Assembly (NCBI GenBank): GCA_015039365.1 | Contig: WION01000029.1 | Coordinates: 248,001-312,000 of the forward strand | DNA length: 64,000 nucleotides | Reading direction: 5' to 3' | Source of the DNA: Amanita rubescens | Lineage: Eukaryota > Basidiomycota > Agaricomycetes > Agaricales > Amanitaceae | In this document: positions 11,657 through 22,827 of the stretch, piece by piece | Layout: each line of letters starts with the position of its first letter | Numbering within the stretch: position 1 is the first letter of the stretch | The notes under the pieces: generated by a model | What the model saw: only the letters and a program-made list of their open reading frames with translations | Databases searched by the model: none | What the model was told of the DNA's origin: nothing | Position numbers and translations under genes: made by a program

Positions 11657-14144
11657 CTAAGACCAGATATTGACAATTACAGATTGCAAATTTCCATCGC
11701 GGATTGCCTCATGAATACGCGATACGTGTTCTCCCGGGGTGATGCCGAGACCATTCTCAAAGGATTGGAGGTTCTCTATTCCATGCATCTTGATACCCAG
11801 CGTGACCCTGACGAATTCATAGATCGGACGGGTCTTGTTCAGATAAGAAGCTGCAGGAGCGGGCCCGCGAGCACCAGTTAGGTATTCGGTCCGCAACTGC
11901 TTGAGGTAGGAAGCAGCCCGAGAGGCGACACTTGAGTGGAACTTGGGGATAGAGGCCATTAATGCTGCTGCCGCCTCGCCATCCTCCACGTCAGACCCAG
12001 TTAGGAAATCGACAATTGCAGGTGTGGCAGAGGCCGCAACTTTCTGCATACGCTCGACAGCATCCATGGTGCTGGTGCTTTCGAGTGTTGCCGCCATCGC
12101 CTTTGTAGCTCTGGACAGTAAAACTGACGTCTCGCTTTCGGTCAACGCGTGGCCGAATGTATCGTTCAACTCTTGAGATACGATCTTCTTCAGTTCGTCC
12201 GCAAACTCGGCCTGTAAGGCACGGAGATCATATGCCTGGCAAAGCATGTAGATGTGCGAGGCAAGCAATATGGATAGAATCTCGAGCGAGTTCAACGTCT
12301 GACGTGCAGAAATCAATGCCAGCGAGCTGAAATAGGATGTAAGATTAGAAAGTCATAAGGAAATGGCATCTACTTACTTGACGGACTGATTGTGCATCTC
12401 TGCGGATTGAATATGGGTCGATACCGGGTTGGCAAGGTAGCCAAGCTCCGCCACGTATGCCGCAGAAGCAATGTCGATGGCCTTTCCGTGGTAGTTAAGC
12501 GATGGGTCTGTCGCCGCAAGGGATGGGGGCAGACCGCGGTTCATCGCGGGATTGATGAGTTCAGCCAGTTGAGCAAACGTGATCTTGCCCAAGTGATGAA
12601 GGCCAAGGCGTGTCTTCTCCATGGCATTGCTAACGGCCATAGCTTGGAAGTTGCCACCGTGGTGAACTTCGCCAGTCTCGCCATCGAATAATGGGTTGTC
12701 GGTAGCTAGTTATGAAGTTAGTCGCGCGACACTGACTGACATGATGTTGCAAGTGCATACTTGTATTGCATTCCCGGGTAACGGTCTTCAATGATTCGAG
12801 CAGATCTTCGACCTGAGGCCCGATGAATTGCGGGGCCGTCCGCAGAGAGTAGCGATCTTGGCGGAGGGTGCCTTCATCTTCTTTGATAGTCAACTCTTCC
12901 TCGTGAGTGACGGCGAACTTGCTTCCCTCAAGCAAGTCCCACATAATTTGGCTGCTTCGACCTAGGATTGGACAATTAAGAAATGAAATGCCATTTATGG
13001 CAACGCGAGCTTACCTGGCCGGGGTGAGGCCGGGCTACTTCGCCGATGAATTTGTGATAATTTAACCGGGTGCCTTTTAGGGCTTCAGTGCTCATGGCAG
13101 TTACTACTTGGGTAAGGAGTGCGAGATGAACAGCATCATTCAGAGCCAGAGAAGCAACTGAGGCTGAAAAAGCAGTGCCGTTAAGGATACCGAGGTGCTC
13201 CTTGGAGGCCAAAGCAATGGGGGTGATGTTGTGCGCTTCAAGCGCTTCGCGTGAAGAAACGATCTGGCGGCCACCGAACACGCGGGGGCCATCAAACACC
13301 CTGATTGCAGGGTTACCGATAAGCGTACCAGCAACATAGGACAGGGAAGAGAGGTCTGAGGGGTGAATTAAGCTACTCGCTTGCGAAGCGTGTGGGAAGA
13401 ACTTACCTCCGGACGCGGAAATGCTGCTCCTCATGGGAACCAATGGAGTGACATTGGCGCTAAGGAGTTCGTTCATCTTCTCAATCAGTTCGGGGCGAAC
13501 GCCAGAGTGACCGCGAATGAGGGAGTTCATACGAATCAAGATGGCGCCTTTGACCCAGGATTCCGGCATGCTGGTTGAAGCCAATGGATCAAGGAGCGGG
13601 AGAACCTCGAGGGGTTCGGAAGTGGAAGGAAGGACACCACTGGGCTGGTGCTGCAATAGAGCAGTGCCAAGGAGCAGTGGTTGGTCGGTACGCGTGTCCG
13701 CGCTACCACCAAAGCCAGTCGATACACCGTATATGCTAATGCCGCCATCTATTTTGTCAGTGACGACCTTTCGGCTCTTGTCGAGTCTGTCTGTGACTTC
13801 AGCAGATTTATCGAGAGAAACCGATGCATGATATCTTGATGCTGCTGTCACAGCGGCGATGGAGAGGTTATATCCGTCCACAACAATAGATTTCCCGTTC
13901 CTATCAGGATATTGTTAGCCGAAGAGAAAGGCACGTTTAAATTAATAGCCTACCTATAGCCTTCGAGTTCTCTGAAAGACTCGATGAACGACTGAAGAAG
14001 AGGAGTCTTGGAGACCGAAGGTGTCTGGCCAGGATTGAATGCGTTGAGGGTGACTGCCCTTAAGAACTTGGTCTCCGGGGTTGCGTTAGAAGAGCGCCTT
14101 TGGTAGGCGCGAGTCTCGGATGCGGGGCCTGAGAGAATAGTCAT
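11657..14144 (-). CDS. PAL: Phenylalanine ammonia-lyase (fungal PAL), one-base frameshift
   Basis: Converts L-phenylalanine to trans-cinnamate and ammonia (cytosolic MIO enzyme of the aromatic-lyase family). Six exons: 13954-14144, 13407-13900, 13015-13355, 12761-12961, 12378-12705 and 11657-12326. Visible motifs are [26 protein letters not shown], the MIO triad Ala-Ser-Gly (about residues 226-228, with a phase-1 intron in the following Asp codon), [51 protein letters not shown] and EMHNQS. Exons total 2225 nt. Near 12947 one base seems missing (GCCAAATTATG), since adding one gives 2226 nt, i.e. 741 aa, normal for fungal PAL. All other residues look functional, so I favour an assembly error over a pseudogene. 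The strict start is the ATG before TILSGPASE. Confidence 0.93.
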
Positions 14145-16325
14145 TGTTGAGTGAGGAAAGCTGAGCGCTGAGCAGTGCAGTGAAGAATATGGCAAGGCAT
14201 AGATGGTATATATACCACAAAGGCAGCAGTGGTATGAGCAGCCATTCGAGATCCTGTACGTTACGGTACCTTCGGCTTCGGATTGTCAGCGCCTTTGTTT
14301 TCGGGAACTGCACCGCTGCCCAGCCTTTTTGACCTTTCGTATCGCACGTTGCCTCGCCCGAATTCGTCGTCTTGGTGTCTGCGTCAACCCCACAAGCCAG
14401 CTTTGAGTCTGACCTCAGTCCCCATATAGATTCTTCTTTTCATTTTAGCACATGTGATGCCATACGAACAATTTGCTCTTTACTAATCCCGAGGCCGACT
14501 GAAAGGTTCTATGCCAGCGAGTCGCGCGGGTTTGTAACGCTGTTGTTACCTTGCTCGACAAGGTTTCGTGTACTGGATTGGTATTCCTAACAAAAACAAA
14601 CATCCCCGTCCGGCCCTGGCTCCCGACTCCGATCCCTTCCCTGACCAAATTATATTGATGGAGGCAGCTTTTCCGTATATCCGTCTGACAGAACCAACGA
14701 ACTCGTATATCAGACATCGACAACGTCCTTCGCGCCTCCACACGTGAACTTCGGGGAGTCCTGAGTCGGCCGATCATCCGACCCATTCGAGCAGGATTGT
14801 CTCGACACTGTGTCATCCGCCCTACTGCCTTACCCGACTGATCACTTTCAATGGCAGGTCCACAAATGTACCGCCCGCAACGGCAGGAGAATGGCGGGAT
14901 CCCTTTGCGCGAAATGTTGCCAGGAAAAATAGATTGTCGATCGAATCGTCGACGACTGTCTCAGATGGTGTCCTTAGGGCGCGAGGGTCTGTACCTCCTA
15001 CCTGATCTCTACCATGCCAAGTATGGACGTCTTCTGATTGATAGTTTCATCAATTGTAGACATGTACGAGCTTGCAGACGAAGCCAGATTTCCACGCAGA
15101 GATTCAAGGTTTGTTTGATATTGGCACATCGTCTAATCAGTGGCACGACGATGCACACCTTGCATACTATTGCTACGATCACGTTCACAGAATGTGCAAA
15201 TGTTGTCTCCCCCATTACGCGTGCAAACGACGACGTGAACCTAGTACTGCGCTGGCCATCTTATCCCATGTTCTGTGACTCGTCCATTGCGCAAGTACCC
15301 AGCGTCGAGTTTATTCTTTAGTTCTTAAATTATCGTAGGTGATGACAGCCAACTGGTCTGGTGGATAGTAATACGGTTCAGGAATGTCGGCGTCGTTTTC
15401 GGGCATGTTTTGTTGTAAAATTCGTCAATTGTTAACTTATCTACTGACTCCGTTAAGCTGAAACCACTCGCCGATAACTTAGGTAAAGTCTTCCACGTCA
15501 AGTGGGTCAGTCGGGCGCAGAATTATCGGACCAGTTGATGCCAGGTGTGGCTTATGGTTGAGGATCTACGCTCGGCGTAAACACGGTCATCTGGGCTGTT
15601 ATCATCGGTAGCCAGGGCGACGGTGAAGGGAGAGGCGGAACGCTCACGTCCCCACCGCGCGCTTGTTAGGGTGGATGCACATATACAGCTGGCATATAAC
15701 CGCAAATGTACTCAAGGTTGTGGGCGAAAATGTCTTGGACGGGTTCGGTCATGATGAGGTAACGCAAGTTGCTAAAGACGGGCATGAACCACTTGGATTT
15801 GAACCGTTGGCCGTTGGCATCGATCATGCATGGAGGGATGGGCGGGCGTATTAGGTGCTTTCACCTGGATTTGAATAAGAGGCGGTTGACAAGTTCGTAG
15901 GTTTTGGCGATGCTGGGAGGGCGGGGTATGTGCGTGGTCCGTGGAGGTAACTGGGGCGCACAAGACCCAAGACACGCCCGTCGTATGTTCCACCTCCCAT
16001 CCTCCGTCAAACACCGCAACGCCATCGGCGCCCAGTCCGAAGTGGAAACTTGAACAGTGAAAGTAGTGATAGAAGCAAGCAGTCGCCGCATTCAAATCGC
16101 CAACATCAAGCATTCCTTTTATGGACACCTACGCCCTAGTATGTCTAATTTATTTTCTTCCATGTTATGCCACTAACTGTCCTTAATAGTTATTTCAAAT
16201 CTCCACATACTCTTCATCTGCTTTATATTTATGCGCGCTCTCCCCATACCTCCTGCATCGCTTTGTAGTCGACGATGTAGCGCAGGCCGCATACATGTCA
16301 CAGCGTGACTTGCCAGTATACGTGT
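14145..16325. other. Intergenic 2.2 kb, PAL upstream and unresolved sequence
   Basis: Contains the PAL promoter region (PAL reads leftward) and then mostly unassigned sequence. The 156-codon ORF starting at 14851 has no recognisable domain. The 118-codon minus ORF at 15772-16128 also has none. One copy of the ~80-bp dispersed repeat sits at 15568-15640. I cannot support a gene. Confidence 0.4.
15568..15640 (+). repeat. ~80-bp dispersed repeat, copy B
   Basis: A degenerate copy (ACGCTCGGCGTAAACACGGT… CATCTGGGCT… GACGGTGAAGGGAGAGGC) of the element at 4572 and 17991, missing part of its centre. Confidence 0.5.
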
Positions 16326-17727
16326 TCACTTTTCCCCCTTTTTCGCCTGCTTCTCCCAGTATTCCTGGAAGTCCACCATGATCTGGTTTGTCAGTAAAAC
16401 AAGGTCAGCGCTAAAACATTCCCGCTCTACAGTGGAAAACTCATGTGGGCGAGGAAATTTGCCTGAAACGCAATGAACTCTCCTTCCTTCACAGGTATTC
16501 TTGATCCCGTATTGGGGAATACACAAATCTCCCCCCTCCCAATCTCTATCGGCAACACCGAGTCAGTCCCACGTCGTTTTTGACCCGTATGCAGGGTATC
16601 AGCGCTGCTGTCATCCAATAGCAGAAAGACTATGTGATAAGATGTAAGTCCTTGAAACGACGCGTCAGGTATACATAGTAGTGACCTGCAGGACGCCGTA
16701 GAAGAAGCACCTGGGTAAATTACTATTACAGCCACCGAGGGGTCAAAACGTCGCTTACAGTCACAAGGGACCAATATAGGTACTTGAAGCAGAAATACAG
16801 CCTTAACACGTTGGGAACGACTAAGCAACTTCCAGTCAAGCAGATAGCCGATGACGCTATATCATGAATCGAAAGAATAAGAAACTTGAACGTAGACAGA
16901 TCATCAGCTTACCATCGAGCAATCCAGTATATGGCGCCGTTTGAGAGATCAAGTACGTAGCGTGAAATGACGCCTGTATGGTCATTAAGCACTATACTTT
17001 GATAATGGTTCCTTGCTGGCTTACCGTTGGCGGAATTTTGTTGGTATGAGTAGAAGAAATTGGCGACGAAGAAGGCAGGTATAAGGCGAAATGATGCGCC
17101 AATTCGTGAAAGATGTTATAAAATTATGGACTTCTCGTTCGAAAGAGGCGCGGATGCTCTATTTCGTAGCGGGGAACCAGCTAAAGTACCACCAGACCTT
17201 ATGCGGTGGCGCGGTAAGGATGACAGTACCAGCCGAAAACTGATAGACTTGTGAAACGATGACACCGTAACAGGAAGTAACACTGACTCATGGTTGCAAT
17301 GAAGGCACCGTCTAATCGTTCCACGTTGAGATTGAGTCGATCCAGTGAGGTGAAGGAAATGTAAACGCACACGTTGCGTCAGAAACAGTTCCTGGGAAGT
17401 TGATCGCAAAAGAAATGAAGGAACCAATCCCGCCGCCCAAGTTGAATGTAATCTACGAAAAATCAGTAGTGAAATAAAGAACGAATAGTATCGGAGTTAC
17501 CCAAAACCGCGCAATGGCACAATCCTTCTGGTCTGGAAGTGGATAAAAAATCTTTGAAGCCACTGCAGAATGCAAGTATAAGGCACACGAGAAAAGAATG
17601 AAGTGTAGAATAGATCATACCATGAGTAGGACATCGGAGTCGTGCACCTACATGTGGACTTGTCGAGAATCCGCAAATCGGGTGAGCAGCCATTGCGCAT
17701 TGTTTTGTTCAGATCCACGCCAGTCAC
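16326..17727 (-). CDS. Possible multi-exon hypothetical protein
   Basis: Several minus-strand pieces look coding and are separated by plausible introns: MTGVDLNKTMRNGCSPDLRI (from 17727), ITFNLGGGIGSFISFAINFP (around 17400-17450), VISRYVLDLSNGAIYWIARW (around 16910-16975, followed by a GTAAGC donor) and, towards the end, EICVFPNTGSRIPVKEGEFI and SADLVLLTNQIMVDFQEYWE with a lysine-rich tail. A clean continuous model was not obtained; frames disagree between pieces, so the locus may be decayed or carry indels. I do not recognise the family. Confidence 0.25.
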
Positions 17728-17990
17728 CCCCGGGCTCTGTTAAGTGGCACGGCTTACAAACTAGCGCGGCCTGGTACAACCAAGGCGGGGCTTAGAAAGC
17801 GTGCCACTGGAAGAGGTCACGGGTAGGAGTGATGATTTGGAGGGGACCAGTTGTTGTAAACACTAGGTGCCAGGCTGCTGCTAGGCGGTGGAGTGGCAGG
17901 TGGTGAACGGGCAGCAGAGATGGGAGAAGTGTTGTGCCACATGTGTCGCGTGACGCGGTGGTGACACGTTGTCACCAGGGAGGCCGGCTT

Positions 17991-18075
17991 GTACGCTCGG
18001 CGTAGGCGTGGAGCATGTCATCTGGGCTGGTGGCGTCGGCAGCCGAGGGCAGCGGTGAAGGGAGAGGCCGGGAGG
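17991..18075 (+). repeat. ~80-bp dispersed repeat, copy C
   Basis: The best copy of the element, starting GTACGCTCGGCGTAGGCGTG and ending CAGCGGTGAAGGGAGAGGCC. It lies just outside the inner end of the inverted NACHT arm, as does copy A near the other arm, but both are in the same orientation. It is therefore not simply part of the inverted repeat. Confidence 0.6.
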
Positions 18076-18187
18076 ATTGCTTGAGGCTGGCAGAGTAATG
18101 CCGTGACATATTTGGATCCGATTCGGCGTAAGACGGAGACCTACACTCCGTTTCTGCCTCGGAATACATTAGACCGGTGCAAAGGTA

Positions 18188-21100
18188 TCAAATTACGCTG
18201 GAAAAATCAAGAATGACTACCCGTCCATCTTCCGTACCCAAAGCAACTCGTTTTCCATTTGATGTCAACACCACTCTCGACATTCGACAGGAATCCAACA
18301 TAGCCGTTGGTGACTCGTGCTGACAAGATAAATCCAGCCATTCGACTCCATGAAGTAATGCAATGCATTTTGCTTGTCTATGTCATTATATGAGTATAAA
18401 GGCAAAAATGAAATAATGGTAACTTGCCGGAAATCATGCCTATGGAATCGAAAGCTGCAAATGCCATGCCACTACTATGAAGAGTTTCTACATGAGCACC
18501 ACTGACTGCATCCCACAGTCGAAGTTTATTGTCGGATGATCCTGACACAATACGTGTGCCATCTGGGGAGAATGCGACAGACTGAACCGAACCGGAATGC
18601 CCTTTGAGGGTGTTGAGATGAGCACCACTGACTGCATCCCACAGTTGAAGTGTCTTATCAGTGGATCCAGACACGATACGTGTGCCATCTGGGGAGAATG
18701 TGACAGACAGAACCCGATCGGAATGGCCAAGTTTGCGGGTGTTGAGATGAGCACCACTGACACCTTTGAGGGTGTTGAGATGAGCACCAGTGACTGCATC
18801 CCACAGTCGAAGTGTGTTATCATCGGATCCCGACACGATACGTGTGCCATCTGGGGAGAATGTGACAGACTGAACCCAACGGGAATGGCCTTTGAGGGTG
18901 TTGAGATGGAGCACCACGTGACTGCATCCCACAGTCGAAGTGTCTTATCGTACGGATCCTGACACGATACGTGTGCCATCTGGGGAGAATGCGACCGACT
19001 TAACCCAACCGGAATGGCCTTTGAGGGTGTTGAGATGAGCACCACTGACTGCATCCCACAGTCGAAGTGTCTTATCAACTGGATCCCGACACGATATGTG
19101 AGCCATCTGGGGAGAATGTGACGGACTGAACCTGAACTGGAATGGCCTTTGAGGGTGTTGGGATGAGCACCACTGACCTGCATCCCACAGTCGAAGTGTC
19201 TTATCATCGGATCCCGACACGATACGTGTGTCCAGTCTGGGGAGAATGTGACGGACCGAACCCGATCGGAATGGCCTTCGAGGGTGTTGAGATGAGCACC
19301 ACTGACTGCATCCCACAGTCGAAGTGTCTTATCAATGGATCCCGACACGATACGTGTGCCATCTGGGGAGAAATGTGACGAACTGAACCCAACCGGAATG
19401 GCCTTTGAGGGTTTTGAGATGAGCACCACTGACTGCATCCCACAAGTCGAAGTGTCTTATCACCGGATCCCGACACAATACGTGTGCCATCTGGGGAGAA
19501 TGAGACAGACTGAACCCAATCGGAATGCCCTTTCGAGGGTGTTGAGATGAGCACCACTGACTGCATCCCACAGTCGAAGTGTCTTATCACCGGATCCCGA
19601 CACGATACGTGTGCCATCTGGGGAGAATGTGACAGACAGAACACAACCGGAATGGCCTTTGAGGGTGTTGAGATGAGCACCACTGACTGCATCCCACAGT
19701 CGAAGTGTATTATCATCGGATCCCGACACGATACGTGTGCCATCTGGGGAGAATGTGACAGACCGAACCCAACTGGAATGGCCTTTGAGGGTGTTGAGAT
19801 GAGCACCACTGACTGCATCCCACAGTCGAAGTGTCTTATCATCGGATCCCGACACGATACGTGTGCCATCCTGGGGAGAATGTGACAGACAGAACCCGAA
19901 TCGGAATGGCCTTTGAGGGTGTTGAGATGAGCACCGCTGACTGCATCCCACAGTCGAAGTGTCTTATCATCGGATCCCGACACGATACGTGTGCCATCTG
20001 GGGAGAATGCGACCGATGAAACAGTACTAGGAATGACCCTCCATTGTTCGCACAAATAAATTCCACTTCTTCTGACATCCATTCTGCATCCTAATCCGAG
20101 GCGGTTCAATATTACCATACTTCTCCCAAAATAATGTGTCGCTTGGTGTAAACAATCAGTGCTGAGTGATATACCTGCTGGGAAGAGCTGCTCAGGACCG
20201 CGAAGAATTCACGAACAAAATGTTCGCAATCATTCAGTAATGTTATTATATCCCTAATATCCTTGCTGATATTCGTCTGAAAAGCGACTATCGATCAGCT
20301 GTCATACTAGGTTCAGCCAATACCACGTACTGTAAGGTATCGCTGAGGCAACATCTAAAGATATCAAGCAGATTTCGGAGATTGCACCAATAGGCTGCAG
20401 GCTTCCACCAAGTGCAGCAAATTCACCGTACATAACTCCTTTAACTGTTCAAGGAGGCTGCCGGAGAGCATTGCGTTTTTCAGATGTGACGCCCAATGTC
20501 GGCATGCATATTGAACATGGCCGGGAATATGTTCCATAATACGCATAGGAAGGTCAGCAACTTCGCTATTATGGATCGTTGGGCTTTCGATTCGGCAAGG
20601 ATTTCGTTTGAGCTCGAAGTTGATGGCACGGAGACATGCATGTGCAAGTAACGCGTGTTGTGCGCCAGCGGTCCACTACAAGCCTTGGATTCCGGCAGCG
20701 ATCGCGGTTGGTGAAAAAGTCGAAGAATGATGGGTGCAGCACGCGTATAACATGTTCGTCATCTTCCGGTACAATAACAACAGAATGGAGGTGCACCAAA
20801 GTGCCACGGACGCTGCTCGGAGATAAGCTGTTGTGATCTTTGTTGACGTTCAGCAACCGCTCGAGGTCGCATGGTGAAAGTGCATTTTGGAGGAATATAA
20901 CGCTGCCTAGAATTATCTTCAGCCGCCCAGCAAGGCCAGGCGAGATGTTCGGAAACGCATTGGTCAAGACTTGCGCGTAGAGTGAATCGAGGCAAGTGTA
21001 GGGGGAGGCGCTTTCGAGAATTGGCATTGTGCTTTGTAGTAGTTTAGTAAGCTGGTTTTGAGGATCACTGTAGTTACGGTCTCTGATAAAGCGGATCGAT

Positions 21101-22827
21101 GTCGCCGCGAAAATGAAAAGGCCACAAGATTTCGTTGTCAGAGCTTGGATGTCTGATGTAGACGGCCATGAGGCTGGCAAACTGTAGAATCCGCTGATCT
21201 CTTTCAGACGAGCAGTAACGTAGCGCTCGATGTCGGTTTGCACGACATCAAGCTCCACTTCATGCAGAATAAGACGCCTTGTTGCTGGGTCCAAACTTTC
21301 CAACGTGAATCCACTAGTGATGTGCCGTTCAGGACGACTTGTGATCAGGAATTTCAAGGGAGAAAGTTCGGCTACGTGCATAGAGAGGGACGTTAAGATC
21401 ACAGATATAGTACTATCATCTTTGCACTCGTCAAGAGCATCGATGACAACCACGCAAGGTGTAATGGAGTCCCCGATCGTACGAAGAGGCGCCACGATGA
21501 GTTCCTTGAGCTGGTATGATAAATCTGAGAAACCTATTTCGCGATTTGACCTGAGTACTGCAGCGACTTCGTCTTTGAATAGAGGGAATAACTGCCCGAG
21601 CTGATAGGCAATCGTGGTGAAAATAAGTTTTGGATTGCTGCAGTCCGCATTGTCGCGCGAACAAAAAAAGCTGGCTCCTAGGATGCCACGCTCCTTGCAG
21701 GTGGTGGAAACGGTGTGCGCAATGGTCGTCTTTCCCGTTCCCTGCAGTTCCGTTGATCCAGAAAATACGAGAATCGACGGTATCATTGCAGACTGGTGAA
21801 TCGGGTGATAACCAAGCAAATATTTGGGCAAGAACATCGGTCCTTGTCCCGTGCAAACAAAGATCTCGAGCAACATGATTAAACGGAGCGAGAATCGCGT
21901 GAGGAAGACATCCATCTTGAACATGTCAGTTGAATTTCTGGCTTTTTAACAACGGCTAGCGGTCACCTTGTATGGTATTTAGTTGCTAAAGAACGCATAA
22001 AATTCAATGACGAGCTCTGGAAGTCATATTCATTGACGAACCTGAGCCACCTGCTCGCTCACAATGTCAACCTTTTGTTCCAGCGATTTGAAGCCCTCTT
22101 GAAACAGTCGTCCGAGCTCCTAAGAGAGCATGAGAGCCGGTTGTTATCAAGTTTCAAATAAAGCAACTTACATCGAGCGTGAATTCAATAGCTAGCATAC
22201 TTTCAACCTGGATTCGGTAGCAATGAGTACGATTGTATCACGTCGTTACGGACCGCACCGTTAAATTCTCAATCGACCATGTAACCGACTGAATGCGATC
22301 ACTTATCGCCTTTGCATTGCCATTGCGCTGAATGAGACGCCTTGCGAGATTGCGAGATGCAAGCTTTTTTAGCTCTTCAATGTCATTATTCCACTCTCTA
22401 TGGACATTTTCAGACCAATTCTGTAAAGTGACTGAGACGGGCTTACTCAGACAGCCGATCCATTCGGGCGACAATTGATGGTGAGAGCGTTTTTTCATGT
22501 TGCGATTTTCCAAGGATCGATGATAACTTTCTTATACGTATCGCCAATTGTTCGATGTCACTTGCGTTTTGAGCCGTTTTCTAATATAGCCGTTGATATG
22601 GGAAGGATTTTCGAGTATAAATAACCTACTTGAATCGCCTCGAGAACGAATAACAACCCAGTGATTCCGGCATGTAGTCCGGGGGGTCCTACGCTTGTTG
22701 GAAGCAGTTTCACGAGCTGAAGTACCTCGTGCAGTCCGTCGATAGCAGTAAGAAATGCATCCTTTAGCCTTGCCTTATCGATCCTGTGGGGCTTTTGGCC
22801 TAGTTTCGAGGTAAAGGATTGCAGCAT
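18188..22827 (-). pseudogene. NACHT-WD40 copy 2, multiply frameshifted
   Basis: Inverted paralogue of 441-4433 with the same start (MLQSFTSKLGQKPHRIDKAR), the same intron positions, the same NACHT and the same C-terminal tail ending in VVILDFSSVI. It is broken in several places. An extra G lies just before the P-loop (about 21740, giving AGNGKDD in one frame and GTGKTT in the other). An extra base near 20670 ends the NACHT frame after LVVD. More indels occur near 20390 and in at least six WD units. It carries twelve WD40 units against seven in copy 1. The GC donor of the last intron is conserved. Many of the WD-region indels are single bases, so part of the damage may be assembly error in a near-identical repeat. 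Even so it cannot be read as one protein here. Confidence 0.8.
18480..20020 (-). repeat. Twelve tandem WD40 units in NACHT copy 2
   Basis: Twelve occurrences of the CATCTGGGGAGAATG block (antisense of FSPDG), spaced ~125-130 bp. A partial extra unit near 18730-18790 repeats SGAHLNT. Units are more alike within this array than they are to copy 1. Single-base insertions or losses between units throw the reading frame back and forth. Confidence 0.85.

Noticed and set aside
14851..15321. 156-codon ORF MAGPQMYRPQRQENGGIPLR
   Set aside because: No domain, no splice support, and alternative frames are equally open; I could not support a gene.
18188..20020. WD40 array of copy 2 read as several separate small genes
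   Set aside because: The pieces are consecutive units of one array in shifting frames and lack starts and ends of their own.
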